Origin: an uncultured bacterium
Lineage (GTDB): Bacteria > Spirochaetota > UBA4802 > UB4802
Direction of reading: 5' to 3'
Assembly: GCA_937920495.1 (NCBI GenBank)
Contig: CALEUQ010000002.1
Coordinates: forward strand, 1 to 64,000
Length of the DNA stretch: 64,000 nt
Made by a program: the position numbers and the translations under genes. Position 1 is the stretch's first letter; every line of letters starts with the position of its first letter. The notes under the pieces are model-generated. The model did not search any database. It saw only the letters and a list, made by a program, of their open reading frames with translations, and had not been told where the DNA came from. Of this stretch, positions 24,986-35,145 are shown one piece after another.

Positions 24986-27382
24986 ATGTGGATTTCATTA
25001 AATATTATTCAAGACATGGTTGATATTAAAGACATTCCAGTGGCTGATATTGCCAGCAGACTGACAATGTCTACTGCTGAGATTGATTCCATTGAGTATT
25101 CTCATGATCTTTTGAAAAATATCTATACTGCAAAAATTCTTGAAGTTGTCAAACACCCCAATGCTGATAAGCTCACTGTGTGTAAAGTTGATACTGGAAA
25201 AGGCATTGTACAGGTTGTATGTGGTGCACCAAACCACAAAGCGGGTGATATTGTTGCACTTGCTCCGGTTGGCACCAAATTTACTGATACATTTACTGTT
25301 ACAAAAGCAAAACTCAGAGGTGTTGAGTCAGAAGGAATGCTTTGTTCTGAACGCGAATTGGGCATATCTGATGACCACTCAGGTATAATGATATTTCCTG
25401 AAAATACACCAATTGGCGTCAGCCTGGCACAACTGTATCCAAACCTTATAGATGTACGTCTGGAGATAGATAATAAATCAATTACGCACCGTCCTGATTT
25501 ATGGAGCCATACAGGTTTTGCTCGTGAGATAGCAGCACTATTTAAAAAGCCATTCAAGTACCCGGTAAACTACAACCTGGCTAAAGATTTCAAATCAAAA
25601 GAAACTCTGGTTGTTACTATCAAAAACCCTGAAGGTGCACCACGGTATTGCGGATTGATGGTAAACAACATAACTATTAAGGAATCACCTGACTGGCTTA
25701 AAGCCAGGATTGAATCAATAGGCATGCGCCCCATAAATAATATTGTGGACATTACCAACTATGTTATGGCTGAACTGGGTGAACCCATGCACGCTTTTGA
25801 CCGTGCAAAGCTTCGTGGCAACGAAATTATCGTTCGATTTGCTGAAGAAGGCGAACATCTAACCACGTTAGATGGCCAGGAACATGTATTAACTTCTGAG
25901 GATATAGTAATAGCCGATAATGGTGGTGCCATTGCACTTGCGGGTGTTATGGGTGGCGGCAATAGTGAGATTGAATACACTACCACTTCAATTGTTCTGG
26001 AAGCTGCTAATTTTAATCCTGTCTACATTCGCAGAACCGCCAACAGATATAATCTGCGTACTGAAGCTGCTATACGTTTTGAAAAATCACTTGATCCTGA
26101 ACTTTGTCCGGCTGCAATAATTAGATGCTACGAATTAATAAAGATGCTATGTCCTGAAGCCGAAGCAGTAACTACAATAATTGATTGTTACCCGCTTCCA
26201 GCAAAACCAATAAGCATTTCAACTACCACAGACTTCATACGTAAAAAACTTGGCCATTCAATTGACGATAACACAATTGTATCTATACTTACATCTTTAG
26301 ATTTTAAGGTAACCCGGGATAACAATAATTTGTTGATAGATGTACCAGGTTACCGTGCAACAAAAGATATCTCTATCCCTGATGATATAGTTGAAGAAAT
26401 TGGAAGAATTTATGGATATGACAATATTCCAGAACAACCGCCTTTTGTGCCCTGTGCTCCTCCATCACGCAATAAAAAACGCACGTTTGAACGGGAAATT
26501 AAATCTATTTTAGTGAATGACTTTCATATGACAGAAGTAAGTAATTATTCATTTGTTGGTGAAGCATTGCTTAATAAATTACAATTAAATGAAAACAAAG
26601 AACTGCAATTAAAAAATCCACTTTCAAAAGAACAGGATCGGTTACGAAGAAGCCTCATTCCTAATTTAATTATGAATATAACAACCAATCAGCGTTTCTT
26701 TGATGATTTCAGAATATTTGAATTGGGAAGGATATATCTTAAAGAGGACAGACTCTCTAAAGATTTGGCTTCTGAAAATACAAGAGTTACTGGTGTTATT
26801 TATTCAAAAAGACCTCCATATCCAGTATTCTACGATGCAAAAGCCTGCTGCATTGGTATCTTTGACAAAACATTACGAAACAACTTCACAATAAAGCCAA
26901 AAAATGACAATCTGCCACCATATGCACATCCCGCACGTTCATTAGAACTTTTAATTGATAATAAGCCTGTTGCACTTGTGTGCGAACTGCATCCAAAAGT
27001 GGCAAATGAGTTTGAAATTAAAGGCAATGTTGCACTTTTTGATATTGATGTTGACCTGCTTTTATCAATGCCAAAACAGGATATCAGTTTCAAAGAACTG
27101 CCCAAATTCCCTGATGTACCCTTTGATGTTTCTATACTTACTGATGAAAAAGAATATGCAGCTACATTAGTAGATATGCTCTATAATGCTGATAAAGAAC
27201 ATATAGCAAATATTGAAGTTATTTCAGTATACAATCAACCGCCAATACCTCAGGGGAAGAAATCCATTTCTTTACGGATAACATTCAGAGCTGAAGATCA
27301 CACATTATCACCTGAAGAAATCGATACCTTGCAGAAAAAAGTAATTTCATTTGTAGAAAAGAAAGGGTATAGACTGAGATAA
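24986..27382 (+). CDS. pheT: phenylalanine--tRNA ligase beta subunit
   Basis: 798 residues, full length. The domains follow the family order: EMAP-like tRNA-binding domain (about 40-150, with VVCGAPNHKAGDIVALAPVG), B3/B4 editing domain (about 200-400, MRPINNIVDITNYVMAELG then PMHAFD), B5 domain (about 400-475), class II-like core (RFFDDFRIFELGRIY) and C-terminal ferredoxin-like anticodon-binding domain ending QKKVISFVEKKGYRLR. The start codon has GGAGATG upstream. Co-transcribed with pheS. Confidence 0.97.
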   Translation: MWISLNIIQDMVDIKDIPVADIASRLTMSTAEIDSIEYSHDLLKNIYTAKILEVVKHPNADKLTVCKVDTGKGIVQVVCGAPNHKAGDIVALAPVGTKFTDTFTVTKAKLRGVESEGMLCSERELGISDDHSGIMIFPENTPIGVSLAQLYPNLIDVRLEIDNKSITHRPDLWSHTGFAREIAALFKKPFKYPVNYNLAKDFKSKETLVVTIKNPEGAPRYCGLMVNNITIKESPDWLKARIESIGMRPINNIVDITNYVMAELGEPMHAFDRAKLRGNEIIVRFAEEGEHLTTLDGQEHVLTSEDIVIADNGGAIALAGVMGGGNSEIEYTTTSIVLEAANFNPVYIRRTANRYNLRTEAAIRFEKSLDPELCPAAIIRCYELIKMLCPEAEAVTTIIDCYPLPAKPISISTTTDFIRKKLGHSIDDNTIVSILTSLDFKVTRDNNNLLIDVPGYRATKDISIPDDIVEEIGRIYGYDNIPEQPPFVPCAPPSRNKKRTFEREIKSILVNDFHMTEVSNYSFVGEALLNKLQLNENKELQLKNPLSKEQDRLRRSLIPNLIMNITTNQRFFDDFRIFELGRIYLKEDRLSKDLASENTRVTGVIYSKRPPYPVFYDAKACCIGIFDKTLRNNFTIKPKNDNLPPYAHPARSLELLIDNKPVALVCELHPKVANEFEIKGNVALFDIDVDLLLSMPKQDISFKELPKFPDVPFDVSILTDEKEYAATLVDMLYNADKEHIANIEVISVYNQPPIPQGKKSISLRITFRAEDHTLSPEEIDTLQKKVISFVEKKGYRLR

Positions 27383-27384
27383 AT

Positions 27385-28089
27385 TTAATTCACAAATTCC
27401 CTTTCCCAGGGGTAATGAGCTCTATTTTGTCTTAAAGCTGTTTCTTCTTTTTTAAACATGGTGAATTCATCCCATAATTTCTGGGTGAAATATTGTGGTT
27501 TAATAAATAACTCAACCTCACCCTTTTTCAATTCATAGTTTCCATCCACATGCTGGAAAAGATGGTTCCAGGATACAACTTTAAACCTCAAGGGCAAAGT
27601 AATATTTTGTGTTATTTCGTTTGTTTTATGTTTAACCGAAAAATCATGGGGATTATAATTTTCAGGGCTTTCATATATAACTTGGGTAATTTTATTTTTC
27701 TTATCAATGACAATACCAATCACCTCAATATCATGTTTACCAAACATTATTTTCTGGAGTTTTAACCCACCTGTATAAATATTTCTGCTTAGCCATGGTA
27801 CAAAACCTTTGGTGTTATTTACCTCGCGTTCCCAGAAGAAATGATATGCAATATAAGTATTACCCTTATCATCCACACTGGATCTATAATATACAGCATA
27901 GGGATATTCATATTCATCATTAGAAATAATATAAGGGCAATATTTATTTGCTAAAGAGTCATCTTTAATAGGCACAAAATTAGGTATATCAGTTTCATTT
28001 ACTCTAACTGTTTTGTTTGCAACGTATGTCACAAATCCAATAAGTAAAACAAGAAAAACTACAATGATAGATATTATAATTTTTTTCAT
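27385..28089 (-). CDS. membrane-anchored hypothetical protein
   Basis: 234 residues. A single N-terminal hydrophobic helix (MKKIIISIIVVFLVLLIGFV, then TYVANKT) is a signal anchor or uncleaved signal, followed by an extracytoplasmic domain with many aromatic and charged residues (YAVYYRSSVDDKGNTYIAYH, SRNIYTGGLKLQKIMFGKHD). No family is recognised. GAGGTG lies eight bases before the ATG. It starts 17 bases after the UPF0182 stop, so it is probably the last gene of an MFS-UPF0182 operon and may assist UPF0182. It converges with pheT, leaving only two bases. Confidence 0.7.
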   Translation of the reverse strand: MKKIIISIIVVFLVLLIGFVTYVANKTVRVNETDIPNFVPIKDDSLANKYCPYIISNDEYEYPYAVYYRSSVDDKGNTYIAYHFFWEREVNNTKGFVPWLSRNIYTGGLKLQKIMFGKHDIEVIGIVIDKKNKITQVIYESPENYNPHDFSVKHKTNEITQNITLPLRFKVVSWNHLFQHVDGNYELKKGEVELFIKPQYFTQKLWDEFTMFKKEETALRQNRAHYPWEREFVN

Positions 28090-28106
28090 AGTAAAGCACC
28101 TCAGTG

Positions 28107-30812
28107 TTACCTTTTATTTCGCAAGGCAGTCAGTGTGTCTTTTAATTGTCTTAATTCCTCACCATATTTTGCCCAGTTACCCTGGCGCTGATATTCTTCA
28201 GCCTGAATTAAATGCATATATGCCTTATTAATCAGATCTTGTAACCCATAATCTGTTGAATAATCAGAACTTATTCCACCACCTTGGGTAAATAATCGTG
28301 AAAGCGCCAATGGAAGATTTTCTTCCATGATGATTTTGTCTCTATATGAAACAATCACTCTTTTTAATTCTGGCATTTCGCTTGTTTCGGCTTTAAGGTA
28401 TAATGGCTCAATAAAAAGAATTGAATCTTTAACAGGTAAAACTAACATATTTCCACGTATGACCCGTGAACCTCGCTGGCTCCATAGAGTAAGCTGCTTG
28501 GATATCTCTGCATCCTGATTAATACGTGCCTCAATCTGCATAGGTCCAAAGTTAAGTTTATCTTTGGGCAATGTATACAACAGTAACTGTCCATAATGCG
28601 GCATATCACATCGAGCTACAAGAAATGCTATCATATTATCCTTTTTTACAGGAGTAAATGGCAAAATTAAAAGAAATTCCGTAGTTTTTTCTCCGGGTAA
28701 TGAAGTAACCAGGTAATAGCTGTGCATATATTCTTTTTCATTTTCATATATTTGCAGTGGGATATCCCACAAATCCTCATTATTATAAAAAACATTTATG
28801 TTTGTCATATGATACCGCAGAAGTTGCTGTGCCTGCACATTAAATAAGCCTTCCGGATAACGCAGATGAGCCTGCAATTCAGAAGGCATTTTTTCTATGG
28901 GTACAAATAAATTTTTAAATATCTTGGAATATGTCATAATTACGGGATCACCTGGATCAGAAACATAATAGGTAATACTACCATTATATGCATCTATGAC
29001 AATCTTTACTGAATTACGGATATAATTTATTGATTCACCATTATCCAGTTGTACAGGTGTTGAATATGGGAACGCATTTGAATATGTATAGCCATCAACA
29101 ATCCAGTATATTTTACCACCTGCAACTACAACATATGGATCAGTATCATAATATAGAAATGGAGTGATAGCCTTTATCATTTCTGTTATATTTCTTCTGA
29201 AGTGTATTCTGCTGGTACTGGTGATGACATTAGAAATTACAATATTAAAATCACCAAATGCTATGGCATACATTGCTCGCTTAAGGAAAGAATCAAGTAC
29301 ATCCCCGCCTGTCCCGTTATAAAGTGTATATTTGTTCTCATCGCCATACGGATAGTCAAACTCACCAGGAGCAACCTTGGTATTTGTTATAATATATGAA
29401 TTATTGTGCTCACCATAATATATTTGAGGAACATCTATTGGTATCTGGATTTTGTATTTTGGTGGTATGTCATATACTACTAATTCTGGAAGACCTTCAG
29501 GTGTAATCCTGTCTACTCTGCTTGCAACAATACCATATCCATGTGTAAAAATAAGACGATTGTTGAGCCATGAATTTTTTGAAACAGTTAACTTGCTATT
29601 ATCAAGTTCACGTGCAGACATATTGAGGGCAATTTTCTGATTGTCTACAGAATACCGTACTATATCTACATCAATAAAATCATAGTAAGGTTTCAAACCC
29701 TGTAATTGTTTATATGTTTGTTTTAATGGACGCCAGTCCCATAAACGTATATTATTGACTACATCTTTATTTTTTTCTAAATCTTTTAATGTCAATGTAG
29801 GAGCATTTTCAAATGGGAACTCCTGTATTGCATTCAACCCAAAAGCTATACGTGTAAATTCTATGTTATGTTTTATATATGGGGTTTCTTTCTCTAATTC
29901 ATTGGGTTCTACTATAAATCTTTGTTGCAATACGGGAAATAAGTTTGCAAAAATAAAATACACAGGCAACAATGATAGTAATACTATTACCGGCAATTTA
30001 AAACTGCGGGTAATGATATTTGCAAAAAGTAAAATGGCTGCAATGACCGATATAACTATGCAAATGTCATAAGCCAATAACTTTGCATGTACATCAGTAT
30101 ATCCTGCACCAAAAAACCTTGCCCTGTTATTAAACAACAAATCATATGACAGCAAACGATACCCAGCTGCTATCAGTAATACTATTAAACCCAGAAGTGT
30201 TGATAAATGCGCACGTGCAAAACGCGAAAACTCCAATCTACCATCCTGTGAAAAAATACCATTATTCAATATGTGAAAGAAAAAAGAGAATATAGTAATA
30301 ATTGATAAAGAAACAAGTAACCACCGGAACATGAATTTGTAGAAAGGCAATATGAACACAAAAAAACCAATATCTTTGTTAAAGAGGGGATCATGTGGGA
30401 ACCCATCGAACAAAACTGCATTCTTATACATTAAGTATTCTTTCCAGTACGCAGAAGCCCACAAACCCATAAAAAAACCCATAACTATTACGCCAGCAGC
30501 CAATAAAATAAATAACAGATTGCGGGTTGTTCCAAACCCAGGAATTTTAATTCTATCCAGAATATTTCTGGTGAATATTCTTCCTTTGCCACCCAACATC
30601 CTTATAAGAATAAAATTAAGTATGAACAATCCTATGAATAAACCCCAGAACAAAGTCTGTACATTAAACTTTGAAAAGAAGAGAATCCAGAATATATCAA
30701 GATGGTTATATATTGAAAACCAGCGATAATCTATATAAAAATTACCTACCGAGTATACCAGTATATATATGAACATGAAAATGATCAGTGAGATTAAAAA
30801 TTTTTTATTCAT
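28107..30812 (-). CDS. UPF0182-family membrane protein
   Basis: About 901 residues, the usual size for UPF0182. The N-terminal third has about seven membrane segments, the last before residue 310 (LPVIVLLSLLPVYFIFANLF), followed by a large extracytoplasmic region with family landmarks: NIRLWDWRPLKQTYKQLQGL, YYDFIDVDIVRYSV, LIFTHGYGIVASRVDRI, YWIVDGYTYSNAFPYS, and GPMQIEARINQDAEISKQLT. Function unknown. ATG 30812 with GGAG six bases upstream is preferred to ATG 30824. It follows the MFS gene closely (24 bases). Confidence 0.93.
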   Translation of the reverse strand: MNKKFLISLIIFMFIYILVYSVGNFYIDYRWFSIYNHLDIFWILFFSKFNVQTLFWGLFIGLFILNFILIRMLGGKGRIFTRNILDRIKIPGFGTTRNLLFILLAAGVIVMGFFMGLWASAYWKEYLMYKNAVLFDGFPHDPLFNKDIGFFVFILPFYKFMFRWLLVSLSIITIFSFFFHILNNGIFSQDGRLEFSRFARAHLSTLLGLIVLLIAAGYRLLSYDLLFNNRARFFGAGYTDVHAKLLAYDICIVISVIAAILLFANIITRSFKLPVIVLLSLLPVYFIFANLFPVLQQRFIVEPNELEKETPYIKHNIEFTRIAFGLNAIQEFPFENAPTLTLKDLEKNKDVVNNIRLWDWRPLKQTYKQLQGLKPYYDFIDVDIVRYSVDNQKIALNMSARELDNSKLTVSKNSWLNNRLIFTHGYGIVASRVDRITPEGLPELVVYDIPPKYKIQIPIDVPQIYYGEHNNSYIITNTKVAPGEFDYPYGDENKYTLYNGTGGDVLDSFLKRAMYAIAFGDFNIVISNVITSTSRIHFRRNITEMIKAITPFLYYDTDPYVVVAGGKIYWIVDGYTYSNAFPYSTPVQLDNGESINYIRNSVKIVIDAYNGSITYYVSDPGDPVIMTYSKIFKNLFVPIEKMPSELQAHLRYPEGLFNVQAQQLLRYHMTNINVFYNNEDLWDIPLQIYENEKEYMHSYYLVTSLPGEKTTEFLLILPFTPVKKDNMIAFLVARCDMPHYGQLLLYTLPKDKLNFGPMQIEARINQDAEISKQLTLWSQRGSRVIRGNMLVLPVKDSILFIEPLYLKAETSEMPELKRVIVSYRDKIIMEENLPLALSRLFTQGGGISSDYSTDYGLQDLINKAYMHLIQAEEYQRQGNWAKYGEELRQLKDTLTALRNKR

Positions 30813-30836
30813 GAATTGCTCCATTAATTTACGTCA

Positions 30837-32171
30837 TCAATTTCTTTTCATCTGCGCTGCACGTTCTTTTAATATTGCATTTAACTTAGCCTCATCCTGG
30901 GGGAATGTCCATATCATAACCAGCAACAATATGCCACATACCAACCAGAAAAGATTTGCAACATTAAATGCCATAAGCCTTCCAAACCATACAATCAAGG
31001 CGCTAATTATGACAGGCCCAAAGCCCTTTCCTAAATCATCTGTAAGGTTATAAAGTGAAAATATTGAACCACGTGTTTCAGGAGTATTCACGTTAAGTAA
31101 AATTGCACGTACATTAGGTCCGGTGATAGTAACCGTAAATCCAGTTATAAATCCAAAAATCAAAGGCCAGGTTGGATCAGGTTCAGGTATTATAACCTGC
31201 GGTGTATAATTGAGTAACAGTGCCATAGGTATAATGCCAATAAGCGTTGAAGTACCACAAAGCATAGGAAGATATTTAGGATTGATATTATATAATTTAT
31301 TTCCTATCAGGCCTCCGATAAACGCACCTAATATGGCAGCGGCACCAACAGTCATAACAATAAGTGTTGCCATCTGAACAGAATATCCTTTATCCTGTGA
31401 ATAAAAGTCATTTAAAAATATAAAGAATACACCCCAGGGAACAGTGCCAGGAATTCCCTGCAAAAATACAAGAATATTGGATTTAATCTTAAATAGGTTT
31501 TTATATTCTTTCCAGTTGATGCGACCGGTGTATGCAATGCCCTCTTCAATAAGTTCTTTAAGGCTTTCTTCGGTTTTGCCACGCTGTGGTTCTTTTACAA
31601 ATAACAGGAATATAATAGCCAGAATAAAATTTGGTACAGCCACCAGTATAAAGGGCAGACGCCATCCATACACAGGACCTATGAATCCGGCCATTAGCTG
31701 CCCTACAGCGATGCCAAGCCCCTGCGCAAGCCCAATCCATGCTGCTGCTGCTGCTCTGTTTTTATGTGAAAAATAATCTCCTATCAGGGAAAATGTTAAT
31801 GGAAGTGCTCCGCCAATACCAATACCAGTTAAAGCTCTTAGCCAGAAAAGCTGATCATAATTTTGTGCAAAACCCGTAAGCAAGCAAGGTACTTCACCAA
31901 CAAGAATAACAAATAAAAATAGATTACGTCGTGATATCTTATCAGTGAGGTATCCAATGGCAAGAGTAACAAGCCCACCCAGCACCCAGAATACAAATGA
32001 GATGCGACCACCCAGCATAACATCGCGCTGTACATCATCAAAGCCAAAATCATGGGCAATTTGTGTCAGATTAGGTGCCATCAGATTCTGATCAGCAAAC
32101 AAAAATAAATTCATCAATGCAATTAATAGAATTGCAAAAATTTCATTTTTAGCAAACTTTTGTTGTGCCAT
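30837..32171 (-). CDS. MFS transporter
   Basis: 444 residues with about 12 hydrophobic segments. The loop between helices 2 and 3 carries the MFS motif A variant GYLTDKISRRNLF, and RALTGIGIGGALPLTFSLIG matches motif B on helix 4. The sequence resembles the sphingolipid/spinster-like and aromatic acid branch of MFS, but the substrate cannot be inferred. It is the first gene of an apparent three-gene unit with UPF0182 and a membrane-anchored unknown protein. Confidence 0.9.
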   Translation of the reverse strand: MAQQKFAKNEIFAILLIALMNLFLFADQNLMAPNLTQIAHDFGFDDVQRDVMLGGRISFVFWVLGGLVTLAIGYLTDKISRRNLFLFVILVGEVPCLLTGFAQNYDQLFWLRALTGIGIGGALPLTFSLIGDYFSHKNRAAAAAWIGLAQGLGIAVGQLMAGFIGPVYGWRLPFILVAVPNFILAIIFLLFVKEPQRGKTEESLKELIEEGIAYTGRINWKEYKNLFKIKSNILVFLQGIPGTVPWGVFFIFLNDFYSQDKGYSVQMATLIVMTVGAAAILGAFIGGLIGNKLYNINPKYLPMLCGTSTLIGIIPMALLLNYTPQVIIPEPDPTWPLIFGFITGFTVTITGPNVRAILLNVNTPETRGSIFSLYNLTDDLGKGFGPVIISALIVWFGRLMAFNVANLFWLVCGILLLVMIWTFPQDEAKLNAILKERAAQMKRN

Positions 32172-32288
32172 ATATATTCCCCCAATACGTTATAATCATA
32201 TTGTTTTTAAGATTTCTTTATATAATAGCATATTCATAAAATCAAGGATTTTTTATACTCTATATTCATATTCTTATTTATGTTAAAT

Positions 32289-32763
32289 TTAAACCGTTGG
32301 TCTTGGTACCAGCAAAATTTCGTTTTCAGCATCATCAAATATAATACATTCATTATGTACACAACAATATACTGTATATGCACACACAAGTGCATCAAGC
32401 ATATCTTCATACTTTTTTAATTCTTTACCTTTAGCCTGTGCGATAGTTACTGTAAATAAATTACTGCAATCAATTACCTTTGATAAATAATAATATAATT
32501 TTTACACGATTTATCCCTTAAATAATGTTTGTGAACATAATAAATATATTGTACACCCCAAGCGTCGAAGGCAGCGGAGGTGTACATCTTTTCATTAACA
32601 ATATTTTGTCTGCGCAAAGTAACAATGTATTTAGTATCGCCCCTATAATTTCCTTAAGATCATGAGTATAACAACTATGAATAATTTTTAAATTGTTATC
32701 ACATTTAACAAGCGCGGTATTATACTTTCCAGTCCATGAAGGATCAATGCCATTGTAATACAT
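32289..32763 (-). pseudogene. DUF429 (RNase H-like predicted nuclease) remnant carrying repeat element A2
   Basis: The N-terminal fragment starts at ATG 32763 with AAGG six bases upstream and reads MYYNGIDPSWTGKYNTALVK to about ILNTLLLCADK. The C-terminal fragment, in an open frame from about 32502 to the stop at 32289, contains KKYEDMLDALVCAYTVYC and ends AENEILLVPRPTV. Both match the two ends of the DUF429 family, whose members are about twice as long. Between them lies repeat element A2 in place of the missing middle (roughly 100 codons). The pieces cannot form a single protein. Confidence 0.8.
32507..32609 (+). repeat. repeat family A, copy A2
   Basis: Begins ACACGATTTATCCCTTAAAT, core TTGTACACCCC...GCAGCGGAGGTGTACA, then CATTAACAATATTTTG. 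The right terminal block TTTTTAAGGAATTATTAG seen in A3 and A4 is missing, so this copy is truncated on the right. It lies between the two halves of the DUF429 gene. Confidence 0.8.
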
Positions 32764-32778
32764 TTTTATACCTTTTAT

Positions 32779-32808
32779 AAAAATAGAGACGCACATTGAG
32801 TGCGCCTC
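32779..32808 (-). terminator. rho-independent terminator of the acyl-CoA ligase gene
   Basis: On the minus strand GAGGCGCAC and GTGCGTCTC form a nine-pair stem with one mismatch around a five-base loop, followed by TATTTTTAT. It lies 32 bases past the stop of the ligase gene and just ahead of the DUF429 remnant's start. Confidence 0.75.
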
Positions 32809-32840
32809 ATTATTACACATTGTGGCAATACACAATTATA

Positions 32841-34520
32841 TTAACCCGCCTGCTCTTTCTGCATCTTTTCAAGCTCCATCTTCCTGAGCTCTTTTCGCAG
32901 TATCTTGCCAACGTTGCTCTTTGGCAGGCTATCAATAAATTCTACCATCTTTGGAACTTTATAAGCAGCTAATTTTGTTTTGCAATAGTCTATAACTTCC
33001 TGTTCGGTCATGGTTTCACCAGGCTTCAATACTACAAACGCTTTGACAGTTTCACCACGATATTTGTCGGGAACACCTATTGCACATGCCTCCATAATTT
33101 TTGGATGCTCAAACAGGACTTCATCTATATCACGAGGATAGATGTTATATCCACCTGCAATAATCATATCCTTCTTGCGGTCAACAATATAGAAATAGCC
33201 ATTTTCATCCATCTTGCCAATATCACCTGTATATAGCCAACCATCGCGCAGTGTTTTTGCAGTTTCATCAGGCATCTTATAGTACCCACTCATGACCTGT
33301 GGTCCTCGTATACACACCTCACCTTCCTGGCCAGCTGGCATCTCTTTGGTACCCTCTTCCAGATCCATTATCTTCAATTCAGTATCTGGAACTGGCAACC
33401 CTATAGAACCCGGTATTGTTTTTCCACCATAGGGATTTATTGTTGCAACAGGTGATGTTTCGGACAATCCATAGCCCTCACATATCTGTGCACCGGTTTT
33501 TGCCTCAAATTCTTTTATGACATCAACAGGCAACGGTGCTGCCCCTGAAAAACACCCTCGTATACTCGATATGTCGGAATCTTTGATCTTTGGATGATTT
33601 AACAATCCAACATACATTGTTGGGACAGCAGGGAAGAAATTAACTTTATGTTTTACTATCGCCTCAAGTATTGCACCTGGCTCTGGTCGTGGTATCAATA
33701 CCTGTGTCCATCCCTGCCATAAGCACAGGTTCATCACAGTTGTAAGTCCAAAGGAATGGAAGTAAGGAAGAACACCTAAACTGGTAAGCTCACCACGTTT
33801 AAAACCTGGAAACCATGCATTAATCTGTTGCAGATTGCATGATAAATTCTTGTGAGTAAGCATAACGCCTTTACTTACACCAGTTGTTCCGCCCGTATAC
33901 TGTAAATTGGCTAAATCATTGAATTTTGCCATTGTACCTGGATCTTTATCGGGATATTTTTTCAATAAATCAGTCCACTCATATACATCAGGTGTAGGCG
34001 GAATGTCTTTGTGCTTATCTTTTGCCACAATAGGAAGAAGTTGCTTTTTGGGAAAACCCAGATGATCGCGTATATGTGCAATTATAATCTTTTTGATGGG
34101 TGTTTTTGGGCGTAATGCAATCATCCTGGGGCCCAGTAGATCAAGAGTAATCAGCACGGTTGATTCTGAATTGTTTAATTGATATTCCAGTTCATGGTCA
34201 GTGTACAAAGGATTATTCATCACAACTACTGCACCTATCTTCCATGCAGCATACGAACCTATCACAATCTGAGGCATGTTGGGTAGCAACATCGCAACCT
34301 TATCCCCTGGCTTAACTCCCATATCAATCAATGCATTTGCAATTTTGTTAACCATTGATTGCATTTTTTTAAAACTGATTTTGGCATCTAAGAAGATAAG
34401 CGCATCTTTGCCCGGGAATTCTTTTGCTGATCTTTCAAACCCGTGCACAACGGTAATCTCATCATATTTGATTGAGTGAGGCACACCCGGTGCATAGGAT
34501 TTTAACCACGCCTTTTCCAT
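32841..34520 (-). CDS. long-chain-fatty-acid--CoA ligase (AMP-binding)
   Basis: 559 residues of the adenylate-forming superfamily. It has the P-loop-like YTGGTTGVSKGVMLTHKNL, motif GYGLSETSPVATINPYG, GWLYTGDIGKMDENGYF and the C-terminal hinge DRKKDMIIAGGYNIYPRDID, with the catalytic Lys near PKSNVGKILRKELR. These are hallmarks of bacterial FadD-type enzymes that activate fatty or aromatic acids to CoA thioesters; chain length preference is unknown. ATG 34520 has AGGAGG six bases upstream, which rules out the longer frame. It may feed acyl-CoAs to IcmF and beta-oxidation, but that is inference. Confidence 0.93.
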   Translation of the reverse strand: MEKAWLKSYAPGVPHSIKYDEITVVHGFERSAKEFPGKDALIFLDAKISFKKMQSMVNKIANALIDMGVKPGDKVAMLLPNMPQIVIGSYAAWKIGAVVVMNNPLYTDHELEYQLNNSESTVLITLDLLGPRMIALRPKTPIKKIIIAHIRDHLGFPKKQLLPIVAKDKHKDIPPTPDVYEWTDLLKKYPDKDPGTMAKFNDLANLQYTGGTTGVSKGVMLTHKNLSCNLQQINAWFPGFKRGELTSLGVLPYFHSFGLTTVMNLCLWQGWTQVLIPRPEPGAILEAIVKHKVNFFPAVPTMYVGLLNHPKIKDSDISSIRGCFSGAAPLPVDVIKEFEAKTGAQICEGYGLSETSPVATINPYGGKTIPGSIGLPVPDTELKIMDLEEGTKEMPAGQEGEVCIRGPQVMSGYYKMPDETAKTLRDGWLYTGDIGKMDENGYFYIVDRKKDMIIAGGYNIYPRDIDEVLFEHPKIMEACAIGVPDKYRGETVKAFVVLKPGETMTEQEVIDYCKTKLAAYKVPKMVEFIDSLPKSNVGKILRKELRKMELEKMQKEQAG

Positions 34521-34732
34521 TACAAACCTCCTGTTATTTTTATAATTTAAATAATTGAATTTATAGACCAAAAAACAAATTCTTTAATGTAAAAACTTTA
34601 TATAGTATCAACAATATATTATAACATTGTCAACTATTTATTTTTATATAATATATATTGATTTATGATGATTATAAATAACATTATCTATTTATTCTTT
34701 TATATAATATTGTATATAATTTTTTAAATCCC

Positions 34733-34905
34733 TCTTTCCGTATTTTTGTGAAATAAGATTATTTATTAAAAAAAGATTACATCTTTGCGTTAATTCCTTA
34801 TTGATAAAAAACTTTAATTAAGAATAATATTATTGCATAAAATGTTTGTAGTACCTGCATTTTTTCATCTTTTGCATAATTTTCCAAAATTCTGTTGTGA
34901 GCCCA
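34733..34905. repeat. repeat family B, short copy B2
   Basis: Begins TCTTTCCGTATTTTTGTGAA followed by ATAAGATTATTTATT, has the shared inner blocks TTTGCGTTAATTCCTTATTG and ATATTATTGCATAAAATG, and ends CATAATTTTCCAAAATTCTG followed by TTGTGAGCCC. It lacks the stem-loop cluster present in B1 and B3 and therefore shows the minimal form, about 170-200 bases. Confidence 0.78.
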
Positions 34906-34977
34906 AACATTTCATTGAAGTAAATAAAGTTTAAAAAAATATTTATAGCGTTATAAAAATATCATTGAAAAATTTCA

Positions 34978-35092
34978 CGATTAATTCCTTACATAAAATT
35001 TGTGAACCTAATAAACATATTGTACATCTCCGCCGCCGTAGGCGGTGATGTACACCTTTTTTTAACAAAACATTTTTAAGGAATTATTAGTT
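34978..35092 (+). repeat. repeat family A, copy A3
   Basis: Full-length copy. Start ACGATTAATTCCTTACATAA; core TTGTACATCTCCGCCGCC-GTA-GGCGGTGATGTACA, a near-perfect palindrome; end TTTAACAAAACATTTTTAAG then GAATTATTAGT. The outer ends are imperfect inverted repeats about 22 bases long. Confidence 0.85.
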
Positions 35093-35145
35093 GAAAAATT
35101 TATTATTTCTACTTCTCTATCACTAATCTTACTGAGAGGTTCAAT

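Larger units (their letters stand above)
34521..35145. other. intergenic region filled by two repeat elements
   Basis: This 625-base gap holds no open frame of note. It begins with very AT-rich DNA (to about 34730), then a family B repeat (34733-34905), then a family A repeat (34978-35092), then 53 bases leading to the DUF2889 gene. Two unrelated repeat families side by side suggest an insertion hot spot. Confidence 0.7.
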
